Assembly (NCBI GenBank): GCA_017647795.1
Contig: JAGCJX010000020.1
Coordinates: 57,260-121,259, forward strand
DNA from: Bacteroidales bacterium
GTDB lineage: Bacteria; Bacteroidota; Bacteroidia; Bacteroidales; UBA932
Direction: 5' to 3'
Length of the DNA: 64,000 nucleotides
Numbering within the stretch: the stretch's first letter is position 1; each line of letters begins with the position of its first letter. The notes beneath the pieces were generated by a model. It saw only the letters and a list, made by a program, of their open reading frames with translations, made no database searches and was not told where the DNA came from. A program made the translations under genes and the position numbers. This document shows, piece by piece, positions 17,686 to 26,854 of the stretch.

Positions 17686-18247
17686 AACAGTTGAATAGTT
17701 GGTTAAATAAGGTTTTGTTATGTACTTTCGTTGTAATACCCAAACCGCCTTCCACGATTACTTCGGGAGAGTTGGAATTATCAATCAACATCCAGTATTC
17801 ACAAGCCGGCAGGTACAATTCGAACAAATGTCGGATGCCCAGATTGTAACGGCGAAGGATGGTTTTCTCGTTCACATTGTGTCCACCGGATTTCACCCGA
17901 AGACGAACTCGTTCGATGGCCAATTCTGGCACGTTCAACCAAAAAAACAACAACGTTACAACATAGCCTTTGGCTTGCGCCTCGCGTACAATGTTCAAGT
18001 GTGTACGGGTTGCCAACGTAGTTTCTATCGCAAAATCTTTGCCGTTGGCCAACAAATCCGCCACGCGTTCCAACATGATCCGCCCGGCTTGAATGGCTGC
18101 GCTTTCCGGAGAAAACGGCGAAATGCCCTTGGCAATTTCGTCTGCATTCACAAACTCAATACAATTCAGCATTTCAGGCAAGATGGTATAGGAAGCGGTT
18201 GTCTTACCTGCGCCATTACAACCAGAAATGATGAAAAGTTTCGGCAT
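17663..18247 (-). CDS. Zeta-toxin family P-loop kinase
   Basis: A 194-residue protein with Walker A GCNGAGKTT (residues 9-17), the FVNADEIA block (Asp36 is the likely catalytic base) and FAIETTL (about residues 72-78), all as in zeta/PezT-like kinases. Epsilon-zeta toxins phosphorylate UDP-GlcNAc and so block cell-wall synthesis. Short single-domain chromosomal members such as this are common in Bacteroidota and their substrate is mostly unproven. A TTG-N20-TACCTTTG promoter lies at 18269-18299. The end of the gene overlaps the start of a 51-residue ORF. Confidence 0.85.
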   Translation of the reverse strand: MPKLFIISGCNGAGKTTASYTILPEMLNCIEFVNADEIAKGISPFSPESAAIQAGRIMLERVADLLANGKDFAIETTLATRTHLNIVREAQAKGYVVTLLFFWLNVPELAIERVRLRVKSGGHNVNEKTILRRYNLGIRHLFELYLPACEYWMLIDNSNSPEVIVEGGLGITTKVHNKTLFNQLFNCYERIRNT

Positions 18248-18268
18248 ATTTCAATATACAACTGTTAG

Positions 18269-18299
18269 CAAAGGTAACGTTTTCTTCGCAAGAAAGCAA
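18269..18299 (-). promoter_or_regulatory. Promoter of the zeta-type kinase / tldD-tldE unit
   Basis: On the minus strand TTG (18297-18299) and TACCTTTG (18269-18276) are 20 bases apart. The start site would be near 18263, giving a leader of about 16 bases. It lets the toxin-like module be expressed apart from tsaD and the oxidoreductase gene upstream. Confidence 0.6.
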
Positions 18300-18315
18300 C
18301 AAATCTCAAAAGAAA

Positions 18316-19869
18316 TTATCGTGCAATCGATAAAGCGACCCGGATGCCATCCAGGGCCGAAGAAACGATACCACCCGCATAACCGGCCCCTTCTCCGCAG
18401 GGATAAACGCCTGGACAGGAGAGGTGTTCCAAGGTCTCGGGATCACGCGGCATACGCACCGGTGATGAAGTACGGGACTCCACCGCCAGCAAGAGAGCCT
18501 CAGACGTATAGTAGCCCCGGATTTTCCGATCAAATTCGGGGAAGGCTTTGCGCAAACGATCTGCCACAAACGAAGGCAGGAGCTCGTGCAAGGGTTGTGA
18601 TGAGGTACCGGGATGGTAGGATGATTTCGGCAGGTCAGCCGATACTTTCCGACGCACAAAATCCGTCATCCGTTGGGCCGGGGCCTTGATGGAACCCGTC
18701 ACTTCGAACATGGAACGTTCCACCTCCTGTTGGAAACGAAGCGCTGCCAAAGGGCCGTACTGGGTGTATGCTGTCAAATCCTCCGGTTCTACCGACACCA
18801 CGATGCCCGCATTCGCCCATTTTGACGAACGGTTTGAATTCGACATCCCATTCAACACCTGTTCTCCGGGAGCCGTTGCCGACGGAATCAGCAAGCCACC
18901 GGGACACATACAGAAGGAGAAGACACCCCGGCCTTCAACTTGGGTGACCAAGGAATATTCTGCAGGCGGCAAATAGGGTTTGTACAGACCATGATAGCGG
19001 GCGTTGTTGATGAGGTTTTGCGGGTGTTCTGCACGAACGCCCAAGGCAAATCCCTTGGCTTCCAATTCCCAGCCTTGTTCGTAAAAATGTTCATAAATCT
19101 CTTTGCCGGAGTGACCCGTCGCCAAAACCACGTGCTTGGCCTCAAACACCTCTTCGCCTCCGGTCTCATCCAAACAAGCAGCCGTCAACTGCCAACCGGC
19201 AGGCGTACGGTGCATGCGTTCCACACGACGGTTGAAATGGTATTCGCCACCGTGTTCGAGAATGCCGAGGCGGATGTTTTCAATGACTTGAGAAAGTTTA
19301 TCACTCCCGATGTGCGGATGGGCTTCCAACAGAATGCGTTCGTCAGCGCCAAAAAGCACCATTTGTTCCAACACCTCGTAAATATCCCCACGTTTGGAGG
19401 AACGGGTGTACAACTTTCCATCCGAGAAGGTACCGGCACCCCCTTCGCCAAAGCAGTAGTTGGAGTCGATGTTGACCTCTCCGGCACGTGAAAGTTTAGC
19501 CATGTCGTATTTGCGGGCGTGCACATCCTTGCCGCGCTCAATCAGGATGGGCTTGTAACCCAACACCAAAAGTTTGAGCGCACAGAACAGACCCGCAGGA
19601 CCTGCACCAACGATGAGTACAGGCTCAGCATTGCGCACATCCTGGTATGCAAATTCCCGACGCGGAGCCGGACCCGGCTCACCTTGGGCATAGCCCTGCA
19701 AGCGGTAACGGTATTGGATCTCCTTGCCTCGCGCATCCAAAGAACGCTTGAGGGGCACAACCGTCGCTACGCGCGACTCAGGCATACCCATTGCACGGGC
19801 AGCTGCACGGTGAAAATCTTCTTGCGTAGGCTCGTGTACGGCTGGAAACGAAGCTTCAAATTCTTTCAT
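18316..19869 (-). CDS. FAD/NAD(P)-dependent oxidoreductase (COG2509 type)
   Basis: A 517-residue flavoprotein. After about 75 N-terminal residues comes the dinucleotide-binding motif VLIVGAGPAGLFCA with the trailing ERG acid, then CFGEGGAGTFSDGKLYTR, VVLATGHSG and a C-terminal GVYPCGEGAGYAGGIVSSALDG that closes the FAD site. This is the uncharacterised FAD-dependent dehydrogenase family found in many anaerobes; its substrate is unknown. The gene follows tsaD by eight bases. Confidence 0.88.
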   Translation of the reverse strand: MKEFEASFPAVHEPTQEDFHRAAARAMGMPESRVATVVPLKRSLDARGKEIQYRYRLQGYAQGEPGPAPRREFAYQDVRNAEPVLIVGAGPAGLFCALKLLVLGYKPILIERGKDVHARKYDMAKLSRAGEVNIDSNYCFGEGGAGTFSDGKLYTRSSKRGDIYEVLEQMVLFGADERILLEAHPHIGSDKLSQVIENIRLGILEHGGEYHFNRRVERMHRTPAGWQLTAACLDETGGEEVFEAKHVVLATGHSGKEIYEHFYEQGWELEAKGFALGVRAEHPQNLINNARYHGLYKPYLPPAEYSLVTQVEGRGVFSFCMCPGGLLIPSATAPGEQVLNGMSNSNRSSKWANAGIVVSVEPEDLTAYTQYGPLAALRFQQEVERSMFEVTGSIKAPAQRMTDFVRRKVSADLPKSSYHPGTSSQPLHELLPSFVADRLRKAFPEFDRKIRGYYTSEALLLAVESRTSSPVRMPRDPETLEHLSCPGVYPCGEGAGYAGGIVSSALDGIRVALSIAR

Positions 19870-19877
19870 ACAATCGA

Positions 19878-20903
19878 TTAATGGTAGTCCAGGGCCCGTG
19901 AGATCGGTGCCAAATCCAATTCAGCACGGGAGCCACTTCTGAATTTATACAAACCGGTGATGGCAATCATCGCCGCATTGTCCGTGGTAAACTTGAATTC
20001 CGGGATGTGGGTCACCCAACCTCGCTTTTTCCCCTCTTCGAGGATTCGGTTTCGCAGACCGGAATTGGCGGAAACACCACCAGCAATGGCAACCTCACGA
20101 ATGCCGGTCAACTTCACGGCTTTCAAGAGTTTGTCCATCAGAATATCGATGAGCGTCTTTTGGTAGGACGCACAAATGTCGGTTTGGTTCTTTTGGATAA
20201 AATCCGGATCAAGGGCCACTTGGTCCCGCAAGAAATACAAGAGCGAAGTCTTGATTCCACTGAAACTATAGTTCAAATCCGGAATGCGGGGTTTGGCAAA
20301 AGTAAAGCGTTGGGGATCCCCTTCTTTGGCCAGACGGTCGATGACCGGGCCACCGGGATAACCCAAGCCCATGATTTTTGCACATTTATCAAATGCTTCT
20401 CCAACAGCATCGTCAATGGTATGTCCAATGACTTCGTAAGTCAGGTAATCATCCACCCGCACAATCTGCGAGTGACCGCCAGAAACCAGCAGGGCCAGGA
20501 ACGGAAATTTCGGTGGCTGCTTCGGTTGGTCCGGTTGTTGAATGAAGTGGGACAAGATATGACCTTGCAAATGATTGACTTCCACCAAAGGTTTTCCCGA
20601 AGAAACCGACAAACCCTTCGCAAAAGAAGTTCCAACCAACAAGGAGCCCAGCAAACCGGGGCCCCGGGTAAAGGCAATGGCATCGATCTCGTCCATGGTC
20701 ACACCCGCCTGCACCAAAGCCTGGTGCACCACCGGCACGATATTTTGCTGGTGAGCACGGGAAGCCAACTCCGGAATGACGCCACCGTACTGGCGGTGTA
20801 CTTCCTGAGAAGCCATCACGTTGGACAACAAAACTTCGTCGCGCAAAACAGCTGCCGAAGTATCGTCGCAGGACGATTCGATCCCTAAAATCAAATGAGA
20901 CAT
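19878..20903 (-). CDS. tsaD: tRNA N6-adenosine threonylcarbamoyltransferase TsaD
   Basis: A 341-residue protein of the Kae1/TsaD family, which transfers the threonylcarbamoyl group to A37 of ANN-decoding tRNAs. The start ILGIESSCDDTSAA, metal ligands His111 and His115 in NHLQGH, VSGGHSQI and the C-terminal FTTDNAAMIA are all present. A -7 element TAGATTTG lies at 20923-20930. MtaB, encoded further along (26851-28125), adds a methylthio group to the product of this pathway. Confidence 0.97.
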   Translation of the reverse strand: MSHLILGIESSCDDTSAAVLRDEVLLSNVMASQEVHRQYGGVIPELASRAHQQNIVPVVHQALVQAGVTMDEIDAIAFTRGPGLLGSLLVGTSFAKGLSVSSGKPLVEVNHLQGHILSHFIQQPDQPKQPPKFPFLALLVSGGHSQIVRVDDYLTYEVIGHTIDDAVGEAFDKCAKIMGLGYPGGPVIDRLAKEGDPQRFTFAKPRIPDLNYSFSGIKTSLLYFLRDQVALDPDFIQKNQTDICASYQKTLIDILMDKLLKAVKLTGIREVAIAGGVSANSGLRNRILEEGKKRGWVTHIPEFKFTTDNAAMIAITGLYKFRSGSRAELDLAPISRALDYH

Positions 20904-20922
20904 ATTCCTTCTAAATTTTATG

Positions 20923-20930
20923 CAAATCTA
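20923..20930 (-). promoter_or_regulatory. -7 promoter element of tsaD
   Basis: TAGATTTG on the minus strand matches TAnnTTTG and lies 19 bases before the tsaD ATG. No TTG at the -33 distance. Confidence 0.45.
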
Positions 20931-20942
20931 CTCATAAAATAT

Positions 20943-20950
20943 TAACTTTG
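20943..20950 (+). promoter_or_regulatory. -7 promoter element of tamB
   Basis: TAACTTTG matches TAnnTTTG. Transcription would start near 20955. That is far from the first ATG of tamB (21059) but close to the likely true start of the frame near 20984. Confidence 0.5.
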
Positions 20951-21058
20951 CTTACTTATTTGTGCACTTAAAAACCTTGTCCCATCAAAGCGCTTAAAAA
21001 AATACTGCTCGGCCTGCTCATCCTCATCGGGTTCCTGCCTTTCTTCGGTTCCTGGGCG

Positions 21059-24000
21059 ATGCAAATGCCTTCTTTTCAGACTTGGGCTGGAAGGAAAGCA
21101 ACGGCTTTGCTGAATAACCACATCGAAGGCACCGCGCAGATTGACCGCGTGATGGTCGTTTTCTTCAACAAGGTGATTATCAAGGATGCTGTCATCCTGG
21201 GAACTCCCGGAGACACCCTGGCACGCATCAACAAACTTGCCGTCTCGTTTTCCCCCATCAAACTCCTTCGTGGGGACCTGCATTTTGACCGCATCAACAT
21301 CCGGGGTGGTGTCTTCAATTATTGGGTAGAAGGGCCCCAAGGCATGTCCAACCTCTTCCGCATTTTCCGCATTCCCAATACTCCCTCAACCAGCAAAGAA
21401 CCCATGGTCTTTCCCAGATTGAGCCTCGGAGAATTGCGCATCCGTGATTTCCGTTTCTCTTACTATGACCCTTATGTCCGCAAGACAGGGGATCCGGAAT
21501 GCATTGACTTTACAGACTTGGATCTTTCTCAGATTGAGGTCCGTGCAAACCGCATCGAAATGGGACCCGAGGGCTTGTTTGTCCGGGTACACCAAGTACA
21601 TGCGGTGGACAAGAGCGGATTTACAGCGAAAAATATCCGGACCCAATTCTCGTTCATCCCGGGACTGGAAGCCCGGATGGAGGACCTGTATTTGGACGAC
21701 GGAATATCGTTGATCAAAGCACACTATTTCACCATGGGCTTTGACTATGGCTCCGACTGGGGTGACTTCCTGCGAAAAGTCCGCCTGGGCGCTGATTTTT
21801 ATGACGCACGGCTGGATTTCCGTACCCTGGGCAAAATTGTTCCCGAACTCAAGGGCAATCCTTGGGTCCTGAAAATCAATGGAAAAGTAAATGGCCCCAT
21901 CAGCCGCCTGGTGGCCAATCAGCTCCGTGTCCAACACGAACAACTCAACGTCCTGGTATCCGGAACCATTGCCGGCTTGCCGAAGATCCAAAACACCGAT
22001 TTCTCCCTGCAAGTCCACGAATGCACGACCGACACCCGTTCCATTGAGTCTCTCATCACTTGTTTCCGCCCCGATTTCAATCCGGGCACCTTGGCCAACT
22101 TTGCGCCTGGCATTCCCCTGCATTTCACAGGGAATACCCACGGCACCTTGGACGCGCTGAACGTCCTGGGGGATGTCCGCTCCGACATTGGAACGGTCCA
22201 AACCGAACTACTGATCGGCAACCTGCTCAACAAACGGGGAATTGTACTGGATGGAACCATCAACACCCGCAACCTGGACCTGCACAAAGTGCTGCAAAAC
22301 GATGCCCTCGGAGACCTGACGGCACATGTGGACGCCCGCATCGGCCTGCCCACCCAGGATCGTCCCATGGATGTACGTCTGCGCAACCTGAAGGTGGACC
22401 GGTTGGGATGCCTCGGATACAACTACCAAGGTATCCAAGCCAACGGCACTTGGCGGAACCACGCCATCGATGCCCGCATGGTTTGCCACGACCCGAACGT
22501 GGAATTCATTGCTCACACCTATGTCTCCAGCAATCGTGATAGCAGCCGCAGCATCAAAGCCTTCATCGATATGCCCATCGTGGACCTGGCCGCCCTACAC
22601 TTGGACCAACGCGGATCCATCTCAGAGGGTAGCTTGATGGCCATGGCAGACTTGATCCAAACGCCCTCACGGGACTGGCTGGGTAGCCTGGAACTGAAAC
22701 AACTCAGTTACCGCAATGAAAAAGGATCCCACAAAGTGGATGACATCACGTTGATTTCGACCCAGGATTCAGCGGACTTCCAGATGGAGCTCATTTCCCC
22801 GATGTTGAATGCTTCCCTGATTTCGGACGGTTCTCCGCTTCTGGTTTTGGGAGAGGTGCAACGTATTTTGATCGACGAACAGTTCCGTCCCGAAAAAGTG
22901 GTCAACTCACCCGCAGCTCCGAACTTCCGTTTCCACGTAGAAACGGCCGATACCCGCGCCCTTTGTCAGATCATCCTCCCGGAACTCTACATCGCGGAAC
23001 GGACCAAACTGGACATTTCTTTGAACAAACAGGACGAATTCTTGACCGAATTGTCATCACCGGCCATCGCCTTGGGCAGCAACCGGTTACGCAACATCAC
23101 CGGAAAATTGAGCAATCCGGATTCCTTGTTGCGCTGCTCCCTGCGGATAAATTCCCTGCATGTCAGTGGAATAGACCTGCAATACGCCCAGGCTGATCTG
23201 GAAGCAGACCACGGCTTGGTCCACACCGAATTGGGCTTTGCCAACTCCTCCGCCTTGCGCAACGAACTCTTCGTCTCAGCGGATGTGTTCCTGGACCGCC
23301 AACCCAATCCCAAAGACACAAAGGCCTACATCTTCGTAAATGATTCCTACCTCTACCTTCAAGACCGTATGTGGGAAATCCGGCCGTTTGATGCAAACAT
23401 CGGACAGGAAAAGTACCAGATTAACCAACTCTTCCTCCAGTCTGAGGACCAAGAGATACGAGCAAACGGGGAATTGGGCAAACAGGCCGATGAACAGTTG
23501 AACCTGCAAGTGAACAACTTCCTTCTGGACAACCTCAACTCTTTCTTCAAACAGTCTCCGCAGATTCGAGGCACCCTCAATGGAAGCGCCACCCTTTCAT
23601 CACTGTTCTCCAACCCCAACATCTTCGTCGACTTGTTGGCGAACAACGTACAGCTGGGAGGAGATCCGGTCGGCACCTTGAACATCAAGAGCAAATGGGA
23701 TCAGGCCAACAACCGTCTGAACCTCCTTGTGGACCAATCCCTCAACGGCCGCCACCCGCTCAACGTGTACGGTCACTACCAACCGTCCAACCGTTTCTTA
23801 AACCTCACTGCCGAGATTTCAGAACTACCCTTAACCTACCTGAATCCCTTCGTCAAAAATTTCATGACCACGTATGGTGGAAGTTTGAGCGGAAACTTCC
23901 AACTCTATGGTCGTACCGACCGGCTGAACCTTACCGGAGAAGACTGTCGCTTCAACCGTTTTGGTTTCACACCGACGTACACCGGGGTTCCGTACTGGTT

Positions 24001-25528
24001 GGATGGCAATTTCAGCGTCCGAGAAAATGGAATTTCTTTTGACCAGATTTACATCACAGACAGCAACGAAAGCAAAGCTCGATTGGAAGGAAGTTTGAAC
24101 CACAAACACTTCCAAGAAATCAACCTGGATACAAAACTGACTTTCCAAAACTTCCAGTGCCTGAACATCGCTCCCCACAAAAACAACGCCTTCTACGGAA
24201 CCGCCAACGCCTCTGGAAACATCTTCCTGCGGGGATCGTTGAACAACCTGATGATTGATGTTACAGCAGCTACCGCTGACAACACCAGCATCCACATCCC
24301 TATGTCCTCGTCACAATCGGCCTCTCAAAAGGACTTGCTGACATTCAAGTCTCCGCAAGACCTCTTCCAAGAAACCCTGGAACAGCAATTGGAAATCCAC
24401 ACCACTCAGGTTGCCAAAAAATCCAACATCGACATCCGAGCAAAGGCCACCGTCAACCCGGATGCAGAGATTCTGGTTGAAATCAACAAAGAAACCGGAG
24501 ACGTCATCCGAAGCAAAGGTTCCGGAACCGTGGATATCGAAATCAATCCGGCACACGATGTATTGGACCTGCGGGGGGATTACAAAATCCAAGAAGGTAG
24601 TTACCGCTTTGTTCTGCTGGGCATGGTGGCCAAAGACTTTGTGGTCGAAGAAGGAGGTACGGTTTCCTTTGGCGGGAACATCCAGGATACCCGGATCAAC
24701 CTGAAAGCCAACTACAACACCAAGGCTTCCATTGCAACCCTGATCTCCGATACCACGTCGGTCGGCACCCGTCGCGATGTTCGTTGTGGCATTTCGATGA
24801 CGGGTTCCCTGTTGAACCCGGAGATCTCCTTCGACATCGAAGTTCCGGACCTGGACCCGATCACCAAAGGACGGGTAGAAACCGCTTTGAGTACCGAAGA
24901 CAAAGTCCTTCGTCAAACCATCTCCCTTTTGATTTCCGGCTCCTTCCTTCCGGACGAAGAATCGGGTATTGTGAATACCTCTACCCTTCTTTATTCCTAC
25001 ACCAGTGAAATGGTTTCCAATCAGTTGAACAACATTCTCCGACAGTTGAACATTCCCTTGGACTTGGGTCTGAACTACCAGCAGGACCGACAGGGACAGG
25101 ATGTCTTCGATGTCGCCCTCTCTACCCAATTCTTCAACAACCGCGTCATTGTCAACGGCAACGTCGGCAATGTGGCCGGTGCCGAATCCAATGGTAATTC
25201 CAACTGGGTGGGCAACCTGGAAACACAAATCAAATTGGGTAAGGATGGAAAATTACGGGCGACGCTGTTCACCCACTCGGCCGATGACTATTCCAACTAC
25301 TTGGACAACACCCAACGGACCGGGATCGGTTTCACCTACCAAGATGAATTCGACAGCTTCCGCGAGTTGTGGCGAAACATCTTCTGGAGCAAGAAACGCC
25401 GGGAAGAATACGAAATGCAACAGCTCATCAAAGCGGAGCAGGAATTGATTCGGGAAGAGGAAGAAATCAAAAAGCGCCAACAAGTGAACGCACCCAAAGA
25501 ATCCCCGTACCAATGGATGGGATTCTAA
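21059..25528 (+). CDS. tamB: TamB-like translocation and assembly protein (AsmA/DUF490 family)
   Basis: A protein of at least 1489 residues, long and repetitive in beta strands, ending in the TamB (DUF490) C-terminal domain, with GSYRFVLLGMVAKDF and GSLLNPEISFDIEVPDLDP. TamB-type proteins bridge inner and outer membranes as hydrophobic grooves and serve outer-membrane protein or lipid delivery. The first ATG is at 21059, but the same frame is open from 20972 and encodes KALKKILLGLLILIGFLPFF, the expected inner-membrane anchor. The real start is therefore probably near 20984 (an ATC codon there) or a base was miscalled. The C-terminal tail is highly charged. Confidence 0.88.
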   Translation: MQMPSFQTWAGRKATALLNNHIEGTAQIDRVMVVFFNKVIIKDAVILGTPGDTLARINKLAVSFSPIKLLRGDLHFDRINIRGGVFNYWVEGPQGMSNLFRIFRIPNTPSTSKEPMVFPRLSLGELRIRDFRFSYYDPYVRKTGDPECIDFTDLDLSQIEVRANRIEMGPEGLFVRVHQVHAVDKSGFTAKNIRTQFSFIPGLEARMEDLYLDDGISLIKAHYFTMGFDYGSDWGDFLRKVRLGADFYDARLDFRTLGKIVPELKGNPWVLKINGKVNGPISRLVANQLRVQHEQLNVLVSGTIAGLPKIQNTDFSLQVHECTTDTRSIESLITCFRPDFNPGTLANFAPGIPLHFTGNTHGTLDALNVLGDVRSDIGTVQTELLIGNLLNKRGIVLDGTINTRNLDLHKVLQNDALGDLTAHVDARIGLPTQDRPMDVRLRNLKVDRLGCLGYNYQGIQANGTWRNHAIDARMVCHDPNVEFIAHTYVSSNRDSSRSIKAFIDMPIVDLAALHLDQRGSISEGSLMAMADLIQTPSRDWLGSLELKQLSYRNEKGSHKVDDITLISTQDSADFQMELISPMLNASLISDGSPLLVLGEVQRILIDEQFRPEKVVNSPAAPNFRFHVETADTRALCQIILPELYIAERTKLDISLNKQDEFLTELSSPAIALGSNRLRNITGKLSNPDSLLRCSLRINSLHVSGIDLQYAQADLEADHGLVHTELGFANSSALRNELFVSADVFLDRQPNPKDTKAYIFVNDSYLYLQDRMWEIRPFDANIGQEKYQINQLFLQSEDQEIRANGELGKQADEQLNLQVNNFLLDNLNSFFKQSPQIRGTLNGSATLSSLFSNPNIFVDLLANNVQLGGDPVGTLNIKSKWDQANNRLNLLVDQSLNGRHPLNVYGHYQPSNRFLNLTAEISELPLTYLNPFVKNFMTTYGGSLSGNFQLYGRTDRLNLTGEDCRFNRFGFTPTYTGVPYWLDGNFSVRENGISFDQIYITDSNESKARLEGSLNHKHFQEINLDTKLTFQNFQCLNIAPHKNNAFYGTANASGNIFLRGSLNNLMIDVTAATADNTSIHIPMSSSQSASQKDLLTFKSPQDLFQETLEQQLEIHTTQVAKKSNIDIRAKATVNPDAEILVEINKETGDVIRSKGSGTVDIEINPAHDVLDLRGDYKIQEGSYRFVLLGMVAKDFVVEEGGTVSFGGNIQDTRINLKANYNTKASIATLISDTTSVGTRRDVRCGISMTGSLLNPEISFDIEVPDLDPITKGRVETALSTEDKVLRQTISLLISGSFLPDEESGIVNTSTLLYSYTSEMVSNQLNNILRQLNIPLDLGLNYQQDRQGQDVFDVALSTQFFNNRVIVNGNVGNVAGAESNGNSNWVGNLETQIKLGKDGKLRATLFTHSADDYSNYLDNTQRTGIGFTYQDEFDSFRELWRNIFWSKKRREEYEMQQLIKAEQELIREEEEIKKRQQVNAPKESPYQWMGF

Positions 25529-25549
25529 ACTTCGTAAACTGAGGCGCGA

Positions 25550-26854
25550 TTAAAGACTCCAGTAAGGCCAGCCCAACTGATGGCGGCGGCTACCAAACAA
25601 CCCCTTGACATCCACCAACAACGTATCTTCCTTACCATACGCCTTGAGGTCTTCCAAGGTCATGGCGCGGTACTGCTCGTGGGCAACCGCCAAGACAATG
25701 AGGTCGTATTGCGAACCGGGGGCCTCCTGCAATTCAAAACCGTATTCGTGATGGACTTGTTGCGGGTCTGCCATCGGATCCACCAGGTCCACCGATAGAC
25801 CGTAATCCTTCAATTCCCGAACGATGTCGGCCACTTTGGTATTGCGGATGTCTGAAACATCTTCCTTGAACGTAAATCCCAAAACAAGAGCCTTGGCTCC
25901 CAATGGAGATTTGCCCATCGAGATCAGCTGCTTCACCGCCTTCTTTCCAATGTAGCCACCCATGGAGTCATTCACGAAACGACCGGAGCTGATGATCTGG
26001 GTGTGATACTTCAGTTTGCTGGCTTTGTAGTCCAAATAATAAGGATCCACTCCGATACAGTGGCCACCGACCAAGCCCGGATAAAACGGCAAGAAGTTCC
26101 ATTTGGTACCGGCCGCTTCAAGCACCTCGTACGTATTGATGCCCATCCGACCAAAGATGATGGAGAGTTCGTTCATCAAAGCGATGTTCACATCCCGTTG
26201 GGTATTCTCGATGATCTTGGCTGCTTCCGCCACCTCAATCGAAGTCGCACGGTGCACACCGGCCTTCACAATGGCCTCGTAAACCGCTGCGATTTCCTGG
26301 AGGCTCTCAGCATCCCAACCGGACACAATTTTTACGGTATTCGACAGGGTGTGTTTCTTATCCCCGGGATTAATGCGCTCCGGCGAATAACCTACCCAAA
26401 AATCAACCCCCACTTGCAGGCCGCTGATTTCCTCCAACAACGGCACACAGTCTTCGCGGGTACATCCCGGATAGACGGTAGATTCGTAAACCACGTAATC
26501 ACCGGGTTTCAGGGCCTGTGCCACCACCCGGGTCGCAGCCAACAAAGGTGTCAAATCCGGTTTGTTGAAGGCATCGATGGGCGTCGGAACGGCCACCACA
26601 TAAAACGAAGCTTCGCGCAGGTCTTCGGCCTGTGCGGTGAAACGAATGTTTTTGCATTCAAAAGCTTGGGCATCCAACTCACCGGTCGGATCCACCTGTT
26701 GCTGCAACTGACGGACTTTCGACTCGTTGTAATCATAACCGATTACCGGAACATATTCGGCAAAAGCCAGGGCTGCCGGGAGTCCAACATAACCCAAACC
26801 GACAACAGCCAGGGATTTTTGGCCGGAAAACAACGCTTCACTGATCTTCATCAT
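25550..26854 (-). CDS. Nucleotide-sugar 6-dehydrogenase (UDP-HexNAc dehydrogenase, WecC/TviB/WbpA type)
   Basis: A 434-residue enzyme with the Rossmann motif GLGYVGLP (about residues 19-26), VVAVPTP, YESTVYPGCT and the catalytic-Cys block GGHCIGVDPYYL (Cys266). Such enzymes oxidise UDP-GlcNAc or UDP-ManNAc to the uronic acid for capsule or O-antigen. The substrate cannot be fixed from sequence alone. It is an odd member of this operon: its start overlaps the mtaB stop by four bases, and no other polysaccharide gene is nearby. Confidence 0.9.
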   Translation of the reverse strand: MMKISEALFSGQKSLAVVGLGYVGLPAALAFAEYVPVIGYDYNESKVRQLQQQVDPTGELDAQAFECKNIRFTAQAEDLREASFYVVAVPTPIDAFNKPDLTPLLAATRVVAQALKPGDYVVYESTVYPGCTREDCVPLLEEISGLQVGVDFWVGYSPERINPGDKKHTLSNTVKIVSGWDAESLQEIAAVYEAIVKAGVHRATSIEVAEAAKIIENTQRDVNIALMNELSIIFGRMGINTYEVLEAAGTKWNFLPFYPGLVGGHCIGVDPYYLDYKASKLKYHTQIISSGRFVNDSMGGYIGKKAVKQLISMGKSPLGAKALVLGFTFKEDVSDIRNTKVADIVRELKDYGLSVDLVDPMADPQQVHHEYGFELQEAPGSQYDLIVLAVAHEQYRAMTLEDLKAYGKEDTLLVDVKGLFGSRRHQLGWPYWSL

